DNA from: Epiperipatus broadwayi
Taxonomy: Eukaryota; Onychophora; Udeonychophora; Euonychophora; Peripatidae
NCBI GenBank assembly: GCA_028023455.1
Contig: JAQFVV010006200.1
Coordinates: forward strand, 691,238-755,237
Length of the DNA stretch: 64,000 nucleotides
Direction: 5' to 3'
Within the stretch, counting starts at the first letter, position 1. The number at the start of each line of letters is the position of its first letter. The notes below the pieces were generated by a model. The model was not told where the DNA came from and ran no database searches. It saw only the letters and a list, made by a program, of their open reading frames with translations. The position numbers and the translations under genes are program-made. Positions 23,632 to 34,950 of this stretch are shown here, one piece after another.

Positions 23632-23731
23632 TGTTTTTTTTATATATATGTGTCAAAGCATTGACCGGGAAGCGAAACCGGGCCAGCTGCTTGGAAGGCA
23701 GCTATGATAACTGCTAGGCCACCAACGCTTG
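23632..23731 (-). repeat. tRNA-Gly(TCC) SINE with 17-bp TSD
   Basis: On the minus strand: caagcgttggtggcctagca (tRNA-Gly 5' end and A box), loop cttccaa (TCC), then a B-box-like ggtttcgcttcc, 'aatgctttgacacatata' and an A-run. The flanking direct repeat attataaattcagtgtt is at 23615-23631 and 23732-23748. It is about 100 bp long, so it is a simple tRNA-plus-tail SINE. Confidence 0.93.
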
Positions 23732-23875
23732 ATTATAAATTCAGTGTTATTGAACGTTTTTAAATTAAAAATTCTGTCTTTTATGTCTTCCTTCTACATA
23801 ATAAATTTGATAAAATAATCTAGTTTTTTGTTGAAAAACAATAGAGACAACATTTCAATAAATAAGAATTGATAC

Positions 23876-23972
23876 TCAAGCATTGATAATCAAGAGGTCA
23901 GTGACAGCTGCTTTACAAGCAGTTGTCCCGGGTTAGCTTTCCGGCTGATGCTATGACACATGAGGAAAAAAA
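23876..23972 (+). repeat. tRNA-derived SINE, diverged subfamily
   Basis: Starts caagcattgataatcaagag, with the A box displaced, loop tttacaa, a perfect B-box-like cgggttagctttcc, then 'gatgctatgacacatgagg' and an A-run. It shares 'gtcagtgacagctgc' with the minus-strand copy at 24.09 kb, and the two face each other 120 bp apart. Confidence 0.85.
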
Positions 23973-24092
23973 CTCTCTTCTAAATATTAAGGATTATTCT
24001 AATTTTGGAAGAGCTCAACACCCATAACTTACTCCATTAGAGCCCTTAAGTTAGATTTTATAAATGATAAATGGTTAAGAGGTCAATGTTTT

Positions 24093-24195
24093 TTTTTCTC
24101 ATGTGTCATAGCATCAGCCGGGAAGCGAACCCGCTAATCCGAGACAACTGCTTGTAGCTATCGCTGACCTATCGACCACCAATGCTTGACGGGGG
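24093..24195 (-). repeat. tRNA-derived SINE, diverged subfamily, 12-bp TSD
   Basis: On the minus strand: caagcattggtggtcgatag, ggtcagcgatagctac, gggttcgcttcccggc and 'tgatgctatgacacatgaga' plus an A-run. The flanking repeat ggtcaatgtttt is at 24081-24092 and 24196-24207. Confidence 0.9.
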
Positions 24196-24209
24196 GGTCA
24201 ATGTTTTGT

Positions 24210-24860
24210 TCGCTTAAACATAACAGACTTTTTCACTTTTTACGTATTCTTATTAAAATTCTATGTTATTATAACAAACACCCTGGACAGTCAATTTTTT
24301 TTCCTGATAAATACTTGACCCCTTCAAATTATTATAATTATTATAAAAACTAAATTCTAAAACTAATTACTTTAGTTTTAAATAAATATTTAAAAAGTTT
24401 AATCATATGTTCGAAAGTTTGTCTTTGATGAAATGTTTTTGTATTTAAATATTTATATTAAAAATTCCTAAACGATGAAATTTTTTAATTATACGGATTT
24501 TTTTTTCTTGATCTCCCTTTTATAAATAAAGCAAAAAAAATAATAATTTTCAGACAATGGGTTTTTCTTCTCTGATTAAGATTATATAGTCATGGTAAAA
24601 CCTACTTATTATAAAAAGAATTCTAAGCACGACCTCAAATAAACAAATTTTAAAATAATAGCAAAGAAAATACTACATACTGTAAAAGTAAAAAAAAAAA
24701 AAAATAGCAATTAAATTCTAAAAAAAAGTTAGAATTAAAATTAATAAATAGTATAATTCTTATGAAATATATACAACTTGTTTTAAATGCGTTATACTAA
24801 AGATAACACCTTCTTTAATTTTTTTTTTACATACACGATCTAAGATTGAATATTTGTATA
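24210..24860. other. AT-rich spacer, no gene seen
   Basis: Only A/T runs and short direct repeats. Confidence 0.5.
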
Positions 24861-24863
24861 TAC

Positions 24864-25329
24864 CAGCGATGTCCAACAAGTCGATCGTGATCCACCGGTC
24901 GATCGCAAAGCCATTTTTGGTCGATCGCGAGGCCAATCTGGCAAGAGCTCTCGGGTTACGAGTGAAACAAATTAAGTCAAGATTTTAAAGTTTTTTGTTA
25001 TTTTTGTTTTTGTTCTAAATTGTTTTTAAATTCTAGATAGGTGAAGTCGACTAAGCCGTATCATTATTGAAAATAATATTTTTAATCTTGATTTAATATA
25101 GCTAATTTGAATTAATAAATATTGTTAATAATTGCTCATGTTGCTTTAATTCCCCCGGACATGAGTTTTTGGCCGGTTAAATAATTATTTTTTTACATGG
25201 GTAGATATATAAAAATAGTATGTATTTCACACTTCTCTTCACTTAGACTACGCCTATGATAACAAGTCGATTGCAACACATTTTTAAAATAAAAAGTAGA
25301 TCTTATGAACACAAAAGTTGGCCATATAG
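24864..25329. mobile_element. hAT-like MITE, diverged
   Basis: The left end, cagcgatgtccaacaagtcg followed by 'atcgtgatccaccggtcgat', is the 'cag-gatgtccaac' type terminus of many non-autonomous hAT elements. The right end, 'aaagtagatctt...acaaaagttggccatatag', is a decayed inverse. Possible 8-bp flanks (gtatatac and tatacaac) match poorly. Internal frames are closed. Family assignment rests on terminus resemblance. Confidence 0.6.
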
Positions 25330-25654
25330 TATACAACATGCGGAATATTTTCTTTACTATTATTTAAATCGATAGTAACTATGTATGTGCAACTAATATA
25401 AGTAGTGAAATATGTGCATTATGTTCACATAAAATGATTATACGATTAATTGTTCGGGAAGTTGTGTTATGAACACCCGAATTGCAGGTTATACATTTCA
25501 ATGAATCAATTGACTGAACTGAGATATTTGATCATTATACACAGCTGAACATAATTTTATAATCCTTAGCTCTCAGTTTATACATCTATCTCTGCATCAA
25601 ATCACACAGATTTTCAAACAACCAACAGCGTCCTTTCTTTTAATAGAAGGAATA

Positions 25655-25928
25655 TATCCTGCATAGGTTAGTGTAGTTGGTAGAGCATCTGATTTGGAAT
25701 CGGGAGACTCCAGGATCAATTCTAGTAATCGCAGTTCTCATACTTGAACTTCTTATGAACTCCCAAGCAATAAAACAATTAGCATTGCCTTGTGTAGTCT
25801 GGTGTAGTTGGTAAAGCATCTGATTTGGGATCAGGAGATCCCGAGGATTGATTCTGGTGCTCACAGGTCTGGCGCTTGAACTTCTTATGAACTTCCAAGC
25901 AATAAAGTCAAATGCCTTTTTATTTTTT
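25655..25928 (+). repeat. Dimeric tRNA-Pro-derived SINE with 12-bp TSD
   Basis: Two tandem monomers lie at about 25661-25790 and 25795-25928. Each has a tRNA-like head (A box tagtgtagttggtagagc / tggtgtagttggtaaagc; anticodon loops tttggaa / tttggga, reading TGG, proline; B-box-like ggatcaattct / ggattgattct) and a body ending 'cttgaacttcttatgaact' and 'aagcaataaa'. The whole dimer is flanked by atagaaggaata at 25643-25654 and 25929-25940, so it inserted as one unit. Confidence 0.92.
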
Positions 25929-26239
25929 ATAGAAGGAATACAGCGTTACTCTTACTTTAAAAGTAGATCTATAAATTCTAAAATAAAAACTTAATTATTG
26001 TTATCAGTTAGTTAAATCATGATTTAAAGTCTATGTATGCAAAAATATATAATTTTATTGCAAAATTTCATTTTTTTTCTTTTAAAAATAGAATGTCACA
26101 GACACCATACCTAGGCAACTGCCCAACCATTTTACCCCATCAAACTAAGTGATGATGAATTGCTGCTCTATATATAATGATTATGAAGTGCAATTTTTAA
26201 AGGTTAGTGATAACAAAGTTTTGAAACTTGGAATCAAAT

Positions 26240-27480
26240 AAATCTAAATATTCACATTTAGGCTTCAATTATTTGAGTTTTAGTTGCAATTTTAAAGGAT
26301 AGCATACATTTTTGAATTTACCAATTTGACTGCTTCTTGGAGTTCATTTATTTACTGTTCTTATTTTCTTAGGAGTGTCTTTCTTTCTTTGATGAATTTC
26401 TTCTTATTTTTGCATTCAGACTTTTTTTTCTTCAAAAGTTAGAGATACATCTATTAAGTTTTTATTATTTGATATGGAGATTTTAATGGCAAGAATCTTT
26501 TATTCAGATCACCATATCATAAGAGAGAAAAGTATGTTCAAAAACTTGAAGACAAATCATTGAAAAATCAGATAGACTACAATTGAATGTGAGTTGTTCA
26601 GGTATACTTTATCATGTTTTTGATACATAGTGAAGATTTTCCATGTTGCTATTTAAAAACATCTTCACTTTTTACATGGATTACAGACCTTTCCTTATTA
26701 CACAGCAACTACTATTTAAACTTTGGGCTGAATTTTTGATTGCTATTAACTTTATCTATTAACACAACCTGTGTGAATATAGTAGACAACTACTTTTTTG
26801 TGGCATGTAAACTATATTTAATATTTGAATCTAGGTCTTATATAACCTCTCAACTAATGATGCATCCAAAACTAAATATAAATGCCTTTCTTTTTTAATC
26901 CCATATTGTTTTTTGAATTACAATTACAATAATTTATCAAATATATTTTTAATATATGAATTTTTTTTCTTTCTACATTATAAGCTTTTTCATACCTACA
27001 TTCCAATATGTAATATATAGGAGATTTAAAGTATGTGACAATGGTATGAAACAGCATAGATAGTTGGTCATGTGAAAGTCTGAGTTCAAATTCCCTATAT
27101 ATATATCAAATATATTTTTATATATTCTTAATAAATCTTAATGCCTATCTCAGACTTATTTCCTTAAATTGTTTATCAGATTAACAAAACTTTAAAACAA
27201 GTTAATTACTATTTTACACAATTTTAGAATGATTAAAGTTTCTATATTTTTAAAACTCAAACCATTTTTTTTTTAATATTCCAGATTTTTATTTTTCACT
27301 GAATAATTATTATAAATAAAGCTATTATAATTTTTTTCAAATGAAATCATTGATATTAATAAAGGGTATAAACAATGGAGCACATTTTAAATTTATAATA
27401 TTTTAAAACTATTTTTAAATCCATACTTTTTACAGATAAATAATTATGAATAATATATAACATTAGATATAATTTAATGG
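26240..27480. repeat. Large diverged duplication, copy A
   Basis: Shares blocks in the same order and orientation with 29346-30400: 'tttgagttttag', 'ctttctttgatgaatttctt', 'ttgcattcaga', 'tctattaagttttta', 'ttattcag', 'cacagcaac', 'cttaatatttgaatc'-like, and 'aataattatgaataatatat'. Divergence is high and small indels are common. On the minus strand both copies can be read as ECKNKKKFIKE, a hint of former coding sequence. No family recognised. Confidence 0.75.
27054..27110 (+). repeat. Terminal fragment of foldback family FB-T
   Basis: 'ggtcatgtgaaagtctgagt' followed by 'tcaaattccctatatat' matches the B-box-like end of the family (compare 42.64 kb). It lies inside copy A of the large duplication, so it arrived later. 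Confidence 0.75.
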
Positions 27481-27484
27481 TTTA

Positions 27485-28015
27485 GTAAATCATTTCATTT
27501 TTAATTAAGTTATTTAAAGAAAGATAGAGGTTAATGCAGGTAGAGAATTTGAATATCATAATAAAGCTATTCCTAATATTCTCTTGTTACAGGTAACTCT
27601 TTGAAAGTAAGTGTATAGAGAGTAAAGTTGAATGATTCCATCAACCAATACATTGAGAGAAAAATTATAATAGTATAATAAATATGTCATATTTTTCAAT
27701 GTGTAAATAAACTAGAGTGAGTGTATGTTTATAGATGTAGGTCTAATGCAATCCAGGATGCTATGATGTTGAGATAGTCAACTAGAATAGGTTAATGACT
27801 ACAATTAAAGACTTTATACTTTTTAAGTGATCTTAACTATATCTTTATATGCATATGGTAAATATACTACTTTCCAAATATACCTGAGAAATTAAATCAT
27901 TAAACAATTTCTCTAAAACTCAGCCAGAAGGTGATGATGGCATGAATTTATTAGTGGTGATGATGTTGCATAGATGCTATCTATAACCTTGGTTATCTGG
28001 CCAATCCATCCCATA
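27485..28015. other. AT-rich spacer, no gene seen
   Basis: Nothing recognised. Confidence 0.45.
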
Positions 28016-28023
28016 ACCTAATG

Positions 28024-28539
28024 CAGTGGTCTTCAACCTTTTCACACCTGCGGCCCAGTAAAAATAAGGATAAGGTTTTGTGGACCGGCAGAAGTCTATA
28101 AATAAATTTTCTTAAAGATGTAAACTATATATCCTTATATGAGCATAATTGTTATAAATGATCAAAACAACAATGTTAAAGATACAAAATGCAGTTATAT
28201 ATATATGGAGTTTGTATAAGAAAAAGCTTTTTTTTTTAATTTTGAATTTTTTTAGAAAAGTAATAAAAAAATTAATTACCCCCCCCCCCCATAAACATCT
28301 ATGATAATTAGAAAAACAAATTAATTTATGTATGATTGATTAGATTTTGTTTTTGTTCTGTTTCTTTTTTTTTAATTGGGTAAAAATGAGATGAAAAAAT
28401 AAATAAAAATTGTTTATATTAATTAAAAGTTTGAACTCTTATTATTTTATTACAACCTTTCCTACCAGTCTACCGGCAGACCTGTAAAAAACTTCTGCGG
28501 CCCGGCACCGGTCCGCAGACCAAGGGTTGAAGAACACTG
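28024..28539. mobile_element. hAT MITE, 516 bp, perfect 8-bp TSD
   Basis: Terminal inverted repeats are cagtggtcttcaacc and ggttgaagaacactg, continuing as 'ctgcggcccag ... gtggaccggcag' on the left and 'cggcccggcaccggtccgcag' on the right. It is flanked by acctaatg at 28016-28023 and 28540-28547. TIR sequence and 8-bp duplication are diagnostic of hAT. The interior is AT-rich with a C10 run at about 28270 and encodes no transposase, so it depends on an autonomous partner elsewhere. Frames running over it (28442-28651) are spurious. Confidence 0.95.
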
Positions 28540-28559
28540 ACCTAATGTATTCTAACCCT

Positions 28560-29195
28560 ATTATGACTACTATTCCCATAATTCTAGATTTATTAAAGAT
28601 AGATATTAATATCTGATTGTCACACACATCTCCTAATACTGTACACTTCACATAATAAATAGAATTGAAATTAAAGAACTACTCAAGCTTTAAATTTAAT
28701 AAAATCATAATTTAGATAAAATAGACATTGGATATATACAAATCAGCATTTCATGAATGAAATGATTAATAGACTTGTTGGCCTATGACACTATCCATGT
28801 TGGAACTTAAAAATACTATTTTTTAAACTAAAACATCATCATTAGTAAAACTTATAATGCATTCCTGTACTTTTGTTATGACATGTATCAACTCAAAACA
28901 TATATGGAAATTTTTTTATTCTGTGAAAAAAAAAAAGTTCTAAAAATAAAGTAAATTAGCAATAAAAGGAAAACAAAATTTCTGCTCTTTTCAGCTTAAA
29001 ATACAAATTCATTAAACCTCCTAAACACACAACAAGGATTTCTAAAGAAAAAGAAGTATTTTCAAAGATTATTAAAATAAAATATTAGATAATTAAGTGC
29101 TTAATTAAAATAAAATACCCATTAAATTTAATTAATATTAATAATAAAAAAGTTATGAATTTGATTAAATATTCAATTTTATTTACTAGTGCAAT
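28560..29195. other. AT-rich spacer, no gene seen
   Basis: Nothing recognised. Confidence 0.45.
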
Positions 29196-29204
29196 AGTCG
29201 TGGT

Positions 29205-29325
29205 TTTAAACAGAAGTGATTTACACCCTGTCACATGCGCTGTAATGTTGACACCATTGAGCTATTATAACAAAATTACAGCGCATGTGCATAGAGTGAA
29301 AATCCCTTCGGTTTAAAATTAGAAT
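29205..29325. repeat. Inverted repeat FB-5
   Basis: The left arm (about 29205-29250, ending cacatgcgctgtaatgttg) faces the right arm (about 29272-29325, starting aaaattacagcgcatgtgca). The same 'tgctgtaatgttgttataat' end occurs at 43.74 and 44.09 kb, so this is a shared terminus in short form. Confidence 0.75.
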
Positions 29326-29345
29326 TTTATTAAAAATTCGAATCA

Positions 29346-30400
29346 TTCTCACTTAGTCATCGAGTGTTTGAGTTTTAGCTGCAACTTTAAAGCTTTTACA
29401 TATGATTTTGAATTTATCAGCTAGTGCAAATAACTGTTTGCACCAAATTATTGCTTTTTTATGAGTATTTTGCTTTCTTTGATGAATTTCTTTTTATTCT
29501 TGCATTCAGATTATTTCTCTTTCTAACAGTTATAATTCTATCTATTAAGTTTTAATCATTTCACATGAAGATTTTTTATTCAGTCAACCATATATAGAAC
29601 AATGAATATAGTAAAATCTGGAGACTAACTTTAAAAAGTCAGGCCTACATTGATAGAATTGGTCGCAAGTAATACAATTGGGTTGTTCAGCTACGCATTT
29701 CACTATTTATTGATTTGTAATGAAGATGCCCATGTTGTTATTAGTAAAAAAACTTCAGCTTTTACATATATTACCAACATTTTTAAAAATATCTCACAGC
29801 AACTGCTGTCTAAACTGAAAATTGAATTTTTTTTCTAGCTTTATCCGTGAACATGGCCTGCATAAATTTAATAGGCAATTATTTACTGCTGGAATATCAA
29901 ATATACTTAATATTTGAATCCTGGTCTTTCTTATACACTCTCACCTAATAAAGCAGCTGAGACATTTGTTTTTTAATCCCACACTTATTTTGTAATACAT
30001 TTTCATAAATTAATAAATCAATCAATCTCAGATTTATATCTTTAAAATGTTTATCGTATTCAAACCGTGTTAATTTTTCTTTCAGCCAACTTTAAAATAA
30101 TTTTCAGTTTTATATTTTTCTTTTGAATCAAATCATTATTATTTTTTAAATGTTACAAACTTTCATTTTCCATCAAATGTTAAAAAAATAAATAAAACCA
30201 TTATAAATTTCAAATAAAATCATTTATGCTATTAAAGATTGCAAATATCGAGTCTATTTCAAATATACAAAATTTTTGACCTACTTTCAAATTTATACTG
30301 TTAAAAATCAATAATTATGAATAATATATAATACTAAATGTCATCATTTTATTATATTTTTATAATAAATTATTCAATTCTTTCATAGCATAGACAAACA
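29346..30400. repeat. Large diverged duplication, copy B
   Basis: Direct-orientation partner of 26240-27480. Shared anchors include 'ctttgatgaatttctt', 'ttgcattcaga', 'ctattaagttttaatcattt', 'cagcaactgctgtctaaact' (copy A: cagcaactactatttaaact) and 'aataattatgaataatatat'. The 62-codon frame at 29650-29838 lies inside and is not conserved in copy A. Confidence 0.75.
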
Positions 30401-30609
30401 TAAAAATTAATAAAATAACTTTTTGTGTTTGGTTATTTTTTAATTTTTTTACTAAACAAACAATTAAGTAACTTAAAAAGTAACTTCCGTAAATAAATAA
30501 CATGATTATTTCATTAATTCTCTATCATATTTCCTTTAGTGACTTTTATTTAATAATTTATAGATTTTGATCTGGAAATGCTAAGCTGGATATTTAGCAA
30601 ATAACACTA

Positions 30610-31310
30610 TATGTAAATATTTTTAAGACAGACTAAATATAAGCTGTATCAAATGTGCCTTGAAATTTTTATAATAGTCAAGAAATATCTTTATTTTTGC
30701 TGATAGAGGGACCTCTCAAGATAAGAGTGGCCATCTTATTTTTAACCTAAATTTCCACTTATATAGGCCCATCTGAAGTATCTTAATTTGGGAGCATGAA
30801 GCTGTTGTTCTCTCCACTATTTAAATCCACTATTTCCTTTACAAATTAACCTTCGCAAAACCTTGCGATTTACAATGAGTTAATATTACAATCTTTATAC
30901 TGGAATAATATAAACTATTGTAAAGTTGTAATTATTTATTAAGCACAGGAAATATATGTAAATACTTTTAAGACAACTATAACCTGTATCAAATGTGCCT
31001 TGAAATTTTTATAATAGTCAAGCGATATCTTAAACAGTGGAGATATCAACAGCTTCACACTCCCAAATCAAGATACTTCTGATTGGCCTATATAAGTGAA
31101 AATTTAGGTTAAAGATAAAACAGCCTCTCTTATTTTTATAAAAGTCACTATCTTGTGTCATGGTTTGAGAGATCCCTCTATCAGGAAAAATAAAGATATT
31201 GCTTGAAAATTTCAAGGCATATTTGATACAGGTTGTAGTCTGTCTTAAAAGTATTTATATATACTTCCTGTGTGCTTAATAAATAATTACAACTTTACAA
31301 ATAACACTAT
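30610..31310. repeat. Nested foldback element FB-6
   Basis: The arm 30918-31030 (gtaaagttgtaattatttat ... aatagtcaagcgatatctta) is the inverse of 31195-31298 (ending ataaataattacaactttac). A further outer copy at 30610-30910 carries 'gtatcaaatgtgccttgaaa' again in direct orientation. A shared inner block (ggccatcttat..taacctaaattt) also appears in FB-8 at 43.8-44.3 kb. Confidence 0.85.
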
Positions 31311-31314
31311 GTAT

Positions 31315-32150
31315 ATGTGAGTCAGCATTTTCTGGACCATCACAATATACACTCACACATGGCTTAAATATCATAATATATGTATGAAAAATGTTTTACA
31401 TATAGAATAACATTTTCTATTTATTTTATAATAATGTGTAAACCAGAAATAAACCCTTTGGATGTGTGTACTAAGAAAAACTTATTTATTCTTTAACCAT
31501 GATATGCTTTACTTTATTTTTTTTATGATATGCTTTATTCACTTAATATAGTATGCTTAGCAAAGAAAATAAAAACACAAATTTTAAACCAGAATAATAA
31601 TAATTTATTTAATAATGGTAAATCCCAGCTTAATGTCCACACATGTATAGATGCTTTTAATCAGTGATGAAGGCTACTCAGTATCACATTCTCATTTTTA
31701 TTTACAATCACTGAATGACACATCTTTACTATTGTTAATTATAACTAAATACGCATTAACCAATCCATACTACTTGGAAATAAAAAAATACAAGTTTATT
31801 TTGAATCTCAAATCGTGAAAATAGTAATTACATGTGTAAGTTACTTTAAGATTACTTTAACTTATATATTAGTTGCACAGAAGACATGTGATGTTCATAT
31901 ACCAAAATGAGCTTGAATTCTAAGATTAAGAGTTGTTTTTTCTTTTCCATAGGTGGGACTCAAGCCAAAACCTTTAGCTTTTTCAATTATAATATGATAC
32001 ATTTTTTTTAAATTGATGATATAATAGATATGAGAAGTGTTAAAGTTACTTAACACATCATAAATATATTTTACAGATAATTGTTAGCTAAGATGTGATA
32101 TGTTGGACTATTTCCACCATTTATGAGTGAATGTTGAATGTAAAGCAAAT
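31315..32150. other. AT-rich spacer, no gene seen
   Basis: Nothing recognised. Confidence 0.4.
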
Positions 32151-32159
32151 ATTGTCAAT

Positions 32160-32400
32160 GTGCATATAGGCCAGAAACACTTGAAGAAGAGTGGAGAATA
32201 CTACTACTTGAAATGTTGTGTAATTACTAACCTGTAGTGTCTAGTTGTGTGTTATTACTAACAAGTTGTTTGTATTTGGAAAGTTTAAATAAAGTTTAAA
32301 ATTTTTTTCTTTACATTCAACATTTCACATCTTATAATATACCATCATTACATACCTTCAGACAAATAGTTGTTAGCTACATTCACCTGTTTTTTCTGAC
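32160..32400 (+). repeat. SINE body without tRNA head
   Basis: 'cttgaagaagag', 'cttgaaatgttgtgtaatta', 'taaataaagtttaaa', 'acattcaacatttcacat' and 'taccatcattac' match, in order, the body downstream of the tRNA-like head at 45.67 kb. This copy therefore appears 5'-truncated. Confidence 0.7.
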
Positions 32401-32512
32401 TATCCCCATTGTTTAACAAGTCTTTGCTATTTTATATATATATATAAATATTTTTAAAAAATTTTTAATTCTAACTAATACAAATTTGTATAATATTAAT
32501 ATCACGAATAGT

Positions 32513-33055
32513 TAGAAATTAAGATATAAAAATATAAGTAGAAGTTAGGAAGAAGTTTGCTGGGGCAATAAAAGGGTCAATAGTAGGTTGCAATTATATG
32601 AAGCATTGTAAAAATAATAAAGAAAGTAAATGATATTAATATTATATGGATTTGGCACTGCAGTAAGAAAGATATAAAATACTTCATAAAGAAGATAAAA
32701 AATGCTAGAAATGGAGTTGAGTAAGAAAAAAGAAGAAACATTGATACACACATATATATATATATGAGTAGATACATGAAGCATATAAGGAACATCAAGA
32801 ATTTGATAGACTATGTTAAAGAGACAGAAAGTAAAGAAACGGGACTATTTAAATGAAAGAGGTTTGAATAGTTAGCAATTAAGATTTGAAATATAAGTAG
32901 AAGTTCTGAAGAAGATTGCTGGGGCAATCAAAACCATCAATAGTAGGTTGTAATTATATGAAGCATTTGTAAAAGTAATAAAGAAAGTAAATAATATTAA
33001 TATTATATGGATTTGGCAATGCAATAAGAAAGATAAGGTTATAATACAAATCTGA
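32513..33055 (+). repeat. Two direct copies of a repeat carrying 'attgctggggcaat'
   Basis: Units about 32513-32700 and 32870-33055 share 'ttgctggggcaat', 'tcaatagtaggttg', 'aattatatgaagcat' and 'attatatggatttggca'. The same repeat occurs, partly inverted, at 55.34-55.57 kb. A hairpin-capable gaagaagattgctggggcaa core is present. Minus-strand ORFs over this region (32545-32798) are shadows. Confidence 0.8.
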
Positions 33056-33059
33056 TTAT

Positions 33060-34135
33060 CTTTTTCTTATATTATTTTGAATTTTTAATTAATCAATTAA
33101 TTAATTAATTGAAATTAATTACTTTTCAAGTCCTGCAGTGATAAACTAGCAGAGCCTGGATCTTAACTTCCACTGACCATGACGCTAGTTTTGCCACTTT
33201 CCTGCTAATTGCTAAATAATAAACCATTTAAGCATTTATTTTTTACTTTTCATTTCATTTTCGTTCACCTATTTAAACATACCTATTATCACTAAGATGT
33301 GGTGCTTAAAGCATATTCCTACACCTTTGGCCCAGGAGCAGAACTGAAACATTTTCACACATGTTAATGGTAAAGTAAGGAGAGCCAACCATAAAACGTC
33401 TCACCGACCAGCGAATTAAAATAGATTAGCAAAGTCCATTATTATTGGATCATTATTTTAGTTGTATACAACGAATTTAAATTAAACAACTTTAATTTTC
33501 AGTTATTTGTTTTTCAACTGTCTATTCATTTTCTTTTGCATTGCTTTTTTATTTCATATTCTTTACAATCATTTATTTTCAAATTTTCTTCAAAGAAAGC
33601 CATCTGGTGGTAGATTTAAACAAAAAGCCAATAATGACGTACTCAAAAAAAAAAAAAATCTTACTACTAGAGATAAAACCTAATAATCAACAAAGTTTCT
33701 TGACTGCGAATTTCTGACAAATCCTTATTAACTGTGCAGATAGAAGTTAGAACCCAACAATCAATAGCTATTATAGGAGATAAATTATTTTCCAATAGTT
33801 GGCATTTTGTAGATTAATAGGCAGCAAACGCAAAACAACAGAGAATACAGATATTGCAAAAGAACTCACATAAAAATTTCAAATAATTTTTACTTATACT
33901 ATAAAAAAATAACATATATATCTTTATAATTATAATAAGTTTTAATGTGGAACAAAAAATTATTTAAACAGAAGAGATGAGAAAATTTAAAAAAAAAAAA
34001 CTCTTTAATATTTCATTACGTGCCTATCTATATATAAAGTAAAAAAAAAGTATATATTTATATAACTTGAGGTAGTATGTATCGAATTATCAAACACCAG
34101 TACTGAATTCTCATTGAGCTATTTACACAATGTCA
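33060..34135. other. Unassigned spacer
   Basis: Mostly AT-rich. 33130-33420 is less biased and holds a few CpGs. 33700-33880 could be a decayed 5' part of the LINE that follows, but I could not align it to an endonuclease with confidence. No intact frame. Confidence 0.35.
33600..33611 (-). promoter_or_regulatory. CTCF-core-like motif
   Basis: The minus strand reads ccaccagatggc, a full match to the 12-base core CCASYAGRKGGC used for CTCF in bilaterians. One match in 64 kb may be chance, and CTCF is absent from some animal phyla. Confidence 0.25.
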
Positions 34136-34268
34136 TAAGCAGGTCAGTTCCATGGGTTTGTGCCTCCCGTGAACAAAATGTTAATTCTAGACTAAGGTTA
34201 ATTAATGAATCAGTTGCTAGATGACGTTCACAGCAATTTTGTAGCGTAAGTGAAAAATGTGGACGAGA

Positions 34269-34379
34269 ATGAATGATAAGAATAAGTTAGAAGAATATAA
34301 ATTAAAAATAGAAGAATTTGTTGGTGATGAATATAAGGACTGGTATGATGAAATAGAAAAAGTGGCAAATAGAGTTTAA
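34269..34379 (+). pseudogene. LINE ORF2 linker fragment
   Basis: A 36-codon frame contains KLEEYKLKIEE and DWYDEIEKVA, typical of the acidic helical linker between the endonuclease and RT domains of LINE ORF2. It ends at an in-frame stop and the protein continues in other frames. Confidence 0.7.
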
Positions 34380-34767
34380 GTGAGAATATTCAGAAGAATA
34401 AAAGTAATAGAAAAGTGAGAATTAGTAAAAATATAAAAGAGAAGGGAAAAGCATGCAGAGAATATAAATGTGCTATTAAAAACAAAGAAATTAAAAAAGA
34501 TGTCAATATTAAATGGAAAAACTATTTTTTTAAAAAAGGAAATTGGTTAAAATAAATAACTATATAGAGAGAATGAAATTAAATAGTAAATTATTGGATG
34601 ATATTAATAAAAAGTGGAAGAGATAGAAATAAAAAATGTTGGAAATAGATTAAAAGAAGAAATGTAGGGGAGAGAAATAGTATTACTAAATGATGAGGAA
34701 AAGGAGTGTAGCTCTAGAGAAGAATTAGAGATCATCTTAAATAAGTAGTAATGGATATAGAAAAGAT

Positions 34768-34950
34768 GTGAAGGACAGAGTGATAACAAACATAAAAGCA
34801 TATAGTAATGGAAATATTAGGTTTACAGAAAATGAACTGAATGAGGCAGAAAAGAAATTGAAAAGTGGAAAGGCAAGAGATGAATGGGCAGCAGAGATGG
34901 TGATGAATTTGGGGAATATGGCAAAATTAAATCTATTTATTATGTTTTAA
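34768..34950 (+). pseudogene. LINE RT N-terminal fragment
   Basis: Contains FTENELNEAEKKLKSGKA, corresponding to the segment before RT motif 1 (the family usually reads EI..AI..LK.GKA.G.D..). The usual GPDGI is not preserved (GKARDEWAAEM). Downstream, REFPDNWNNTGIRLLFKENG matches RT motif 1-2 context in the same direction. Confidence 0.8.

Noticed and set aside
25640-25864. 74-codon minus-strand ORF with repeated peptide blocks (INPRDLLIPNQMLYQLHQTT)
   Set aside because: It is the antisense translation of the two tRNA-Pro SINE heads. The internal repeat reflects the dimer.
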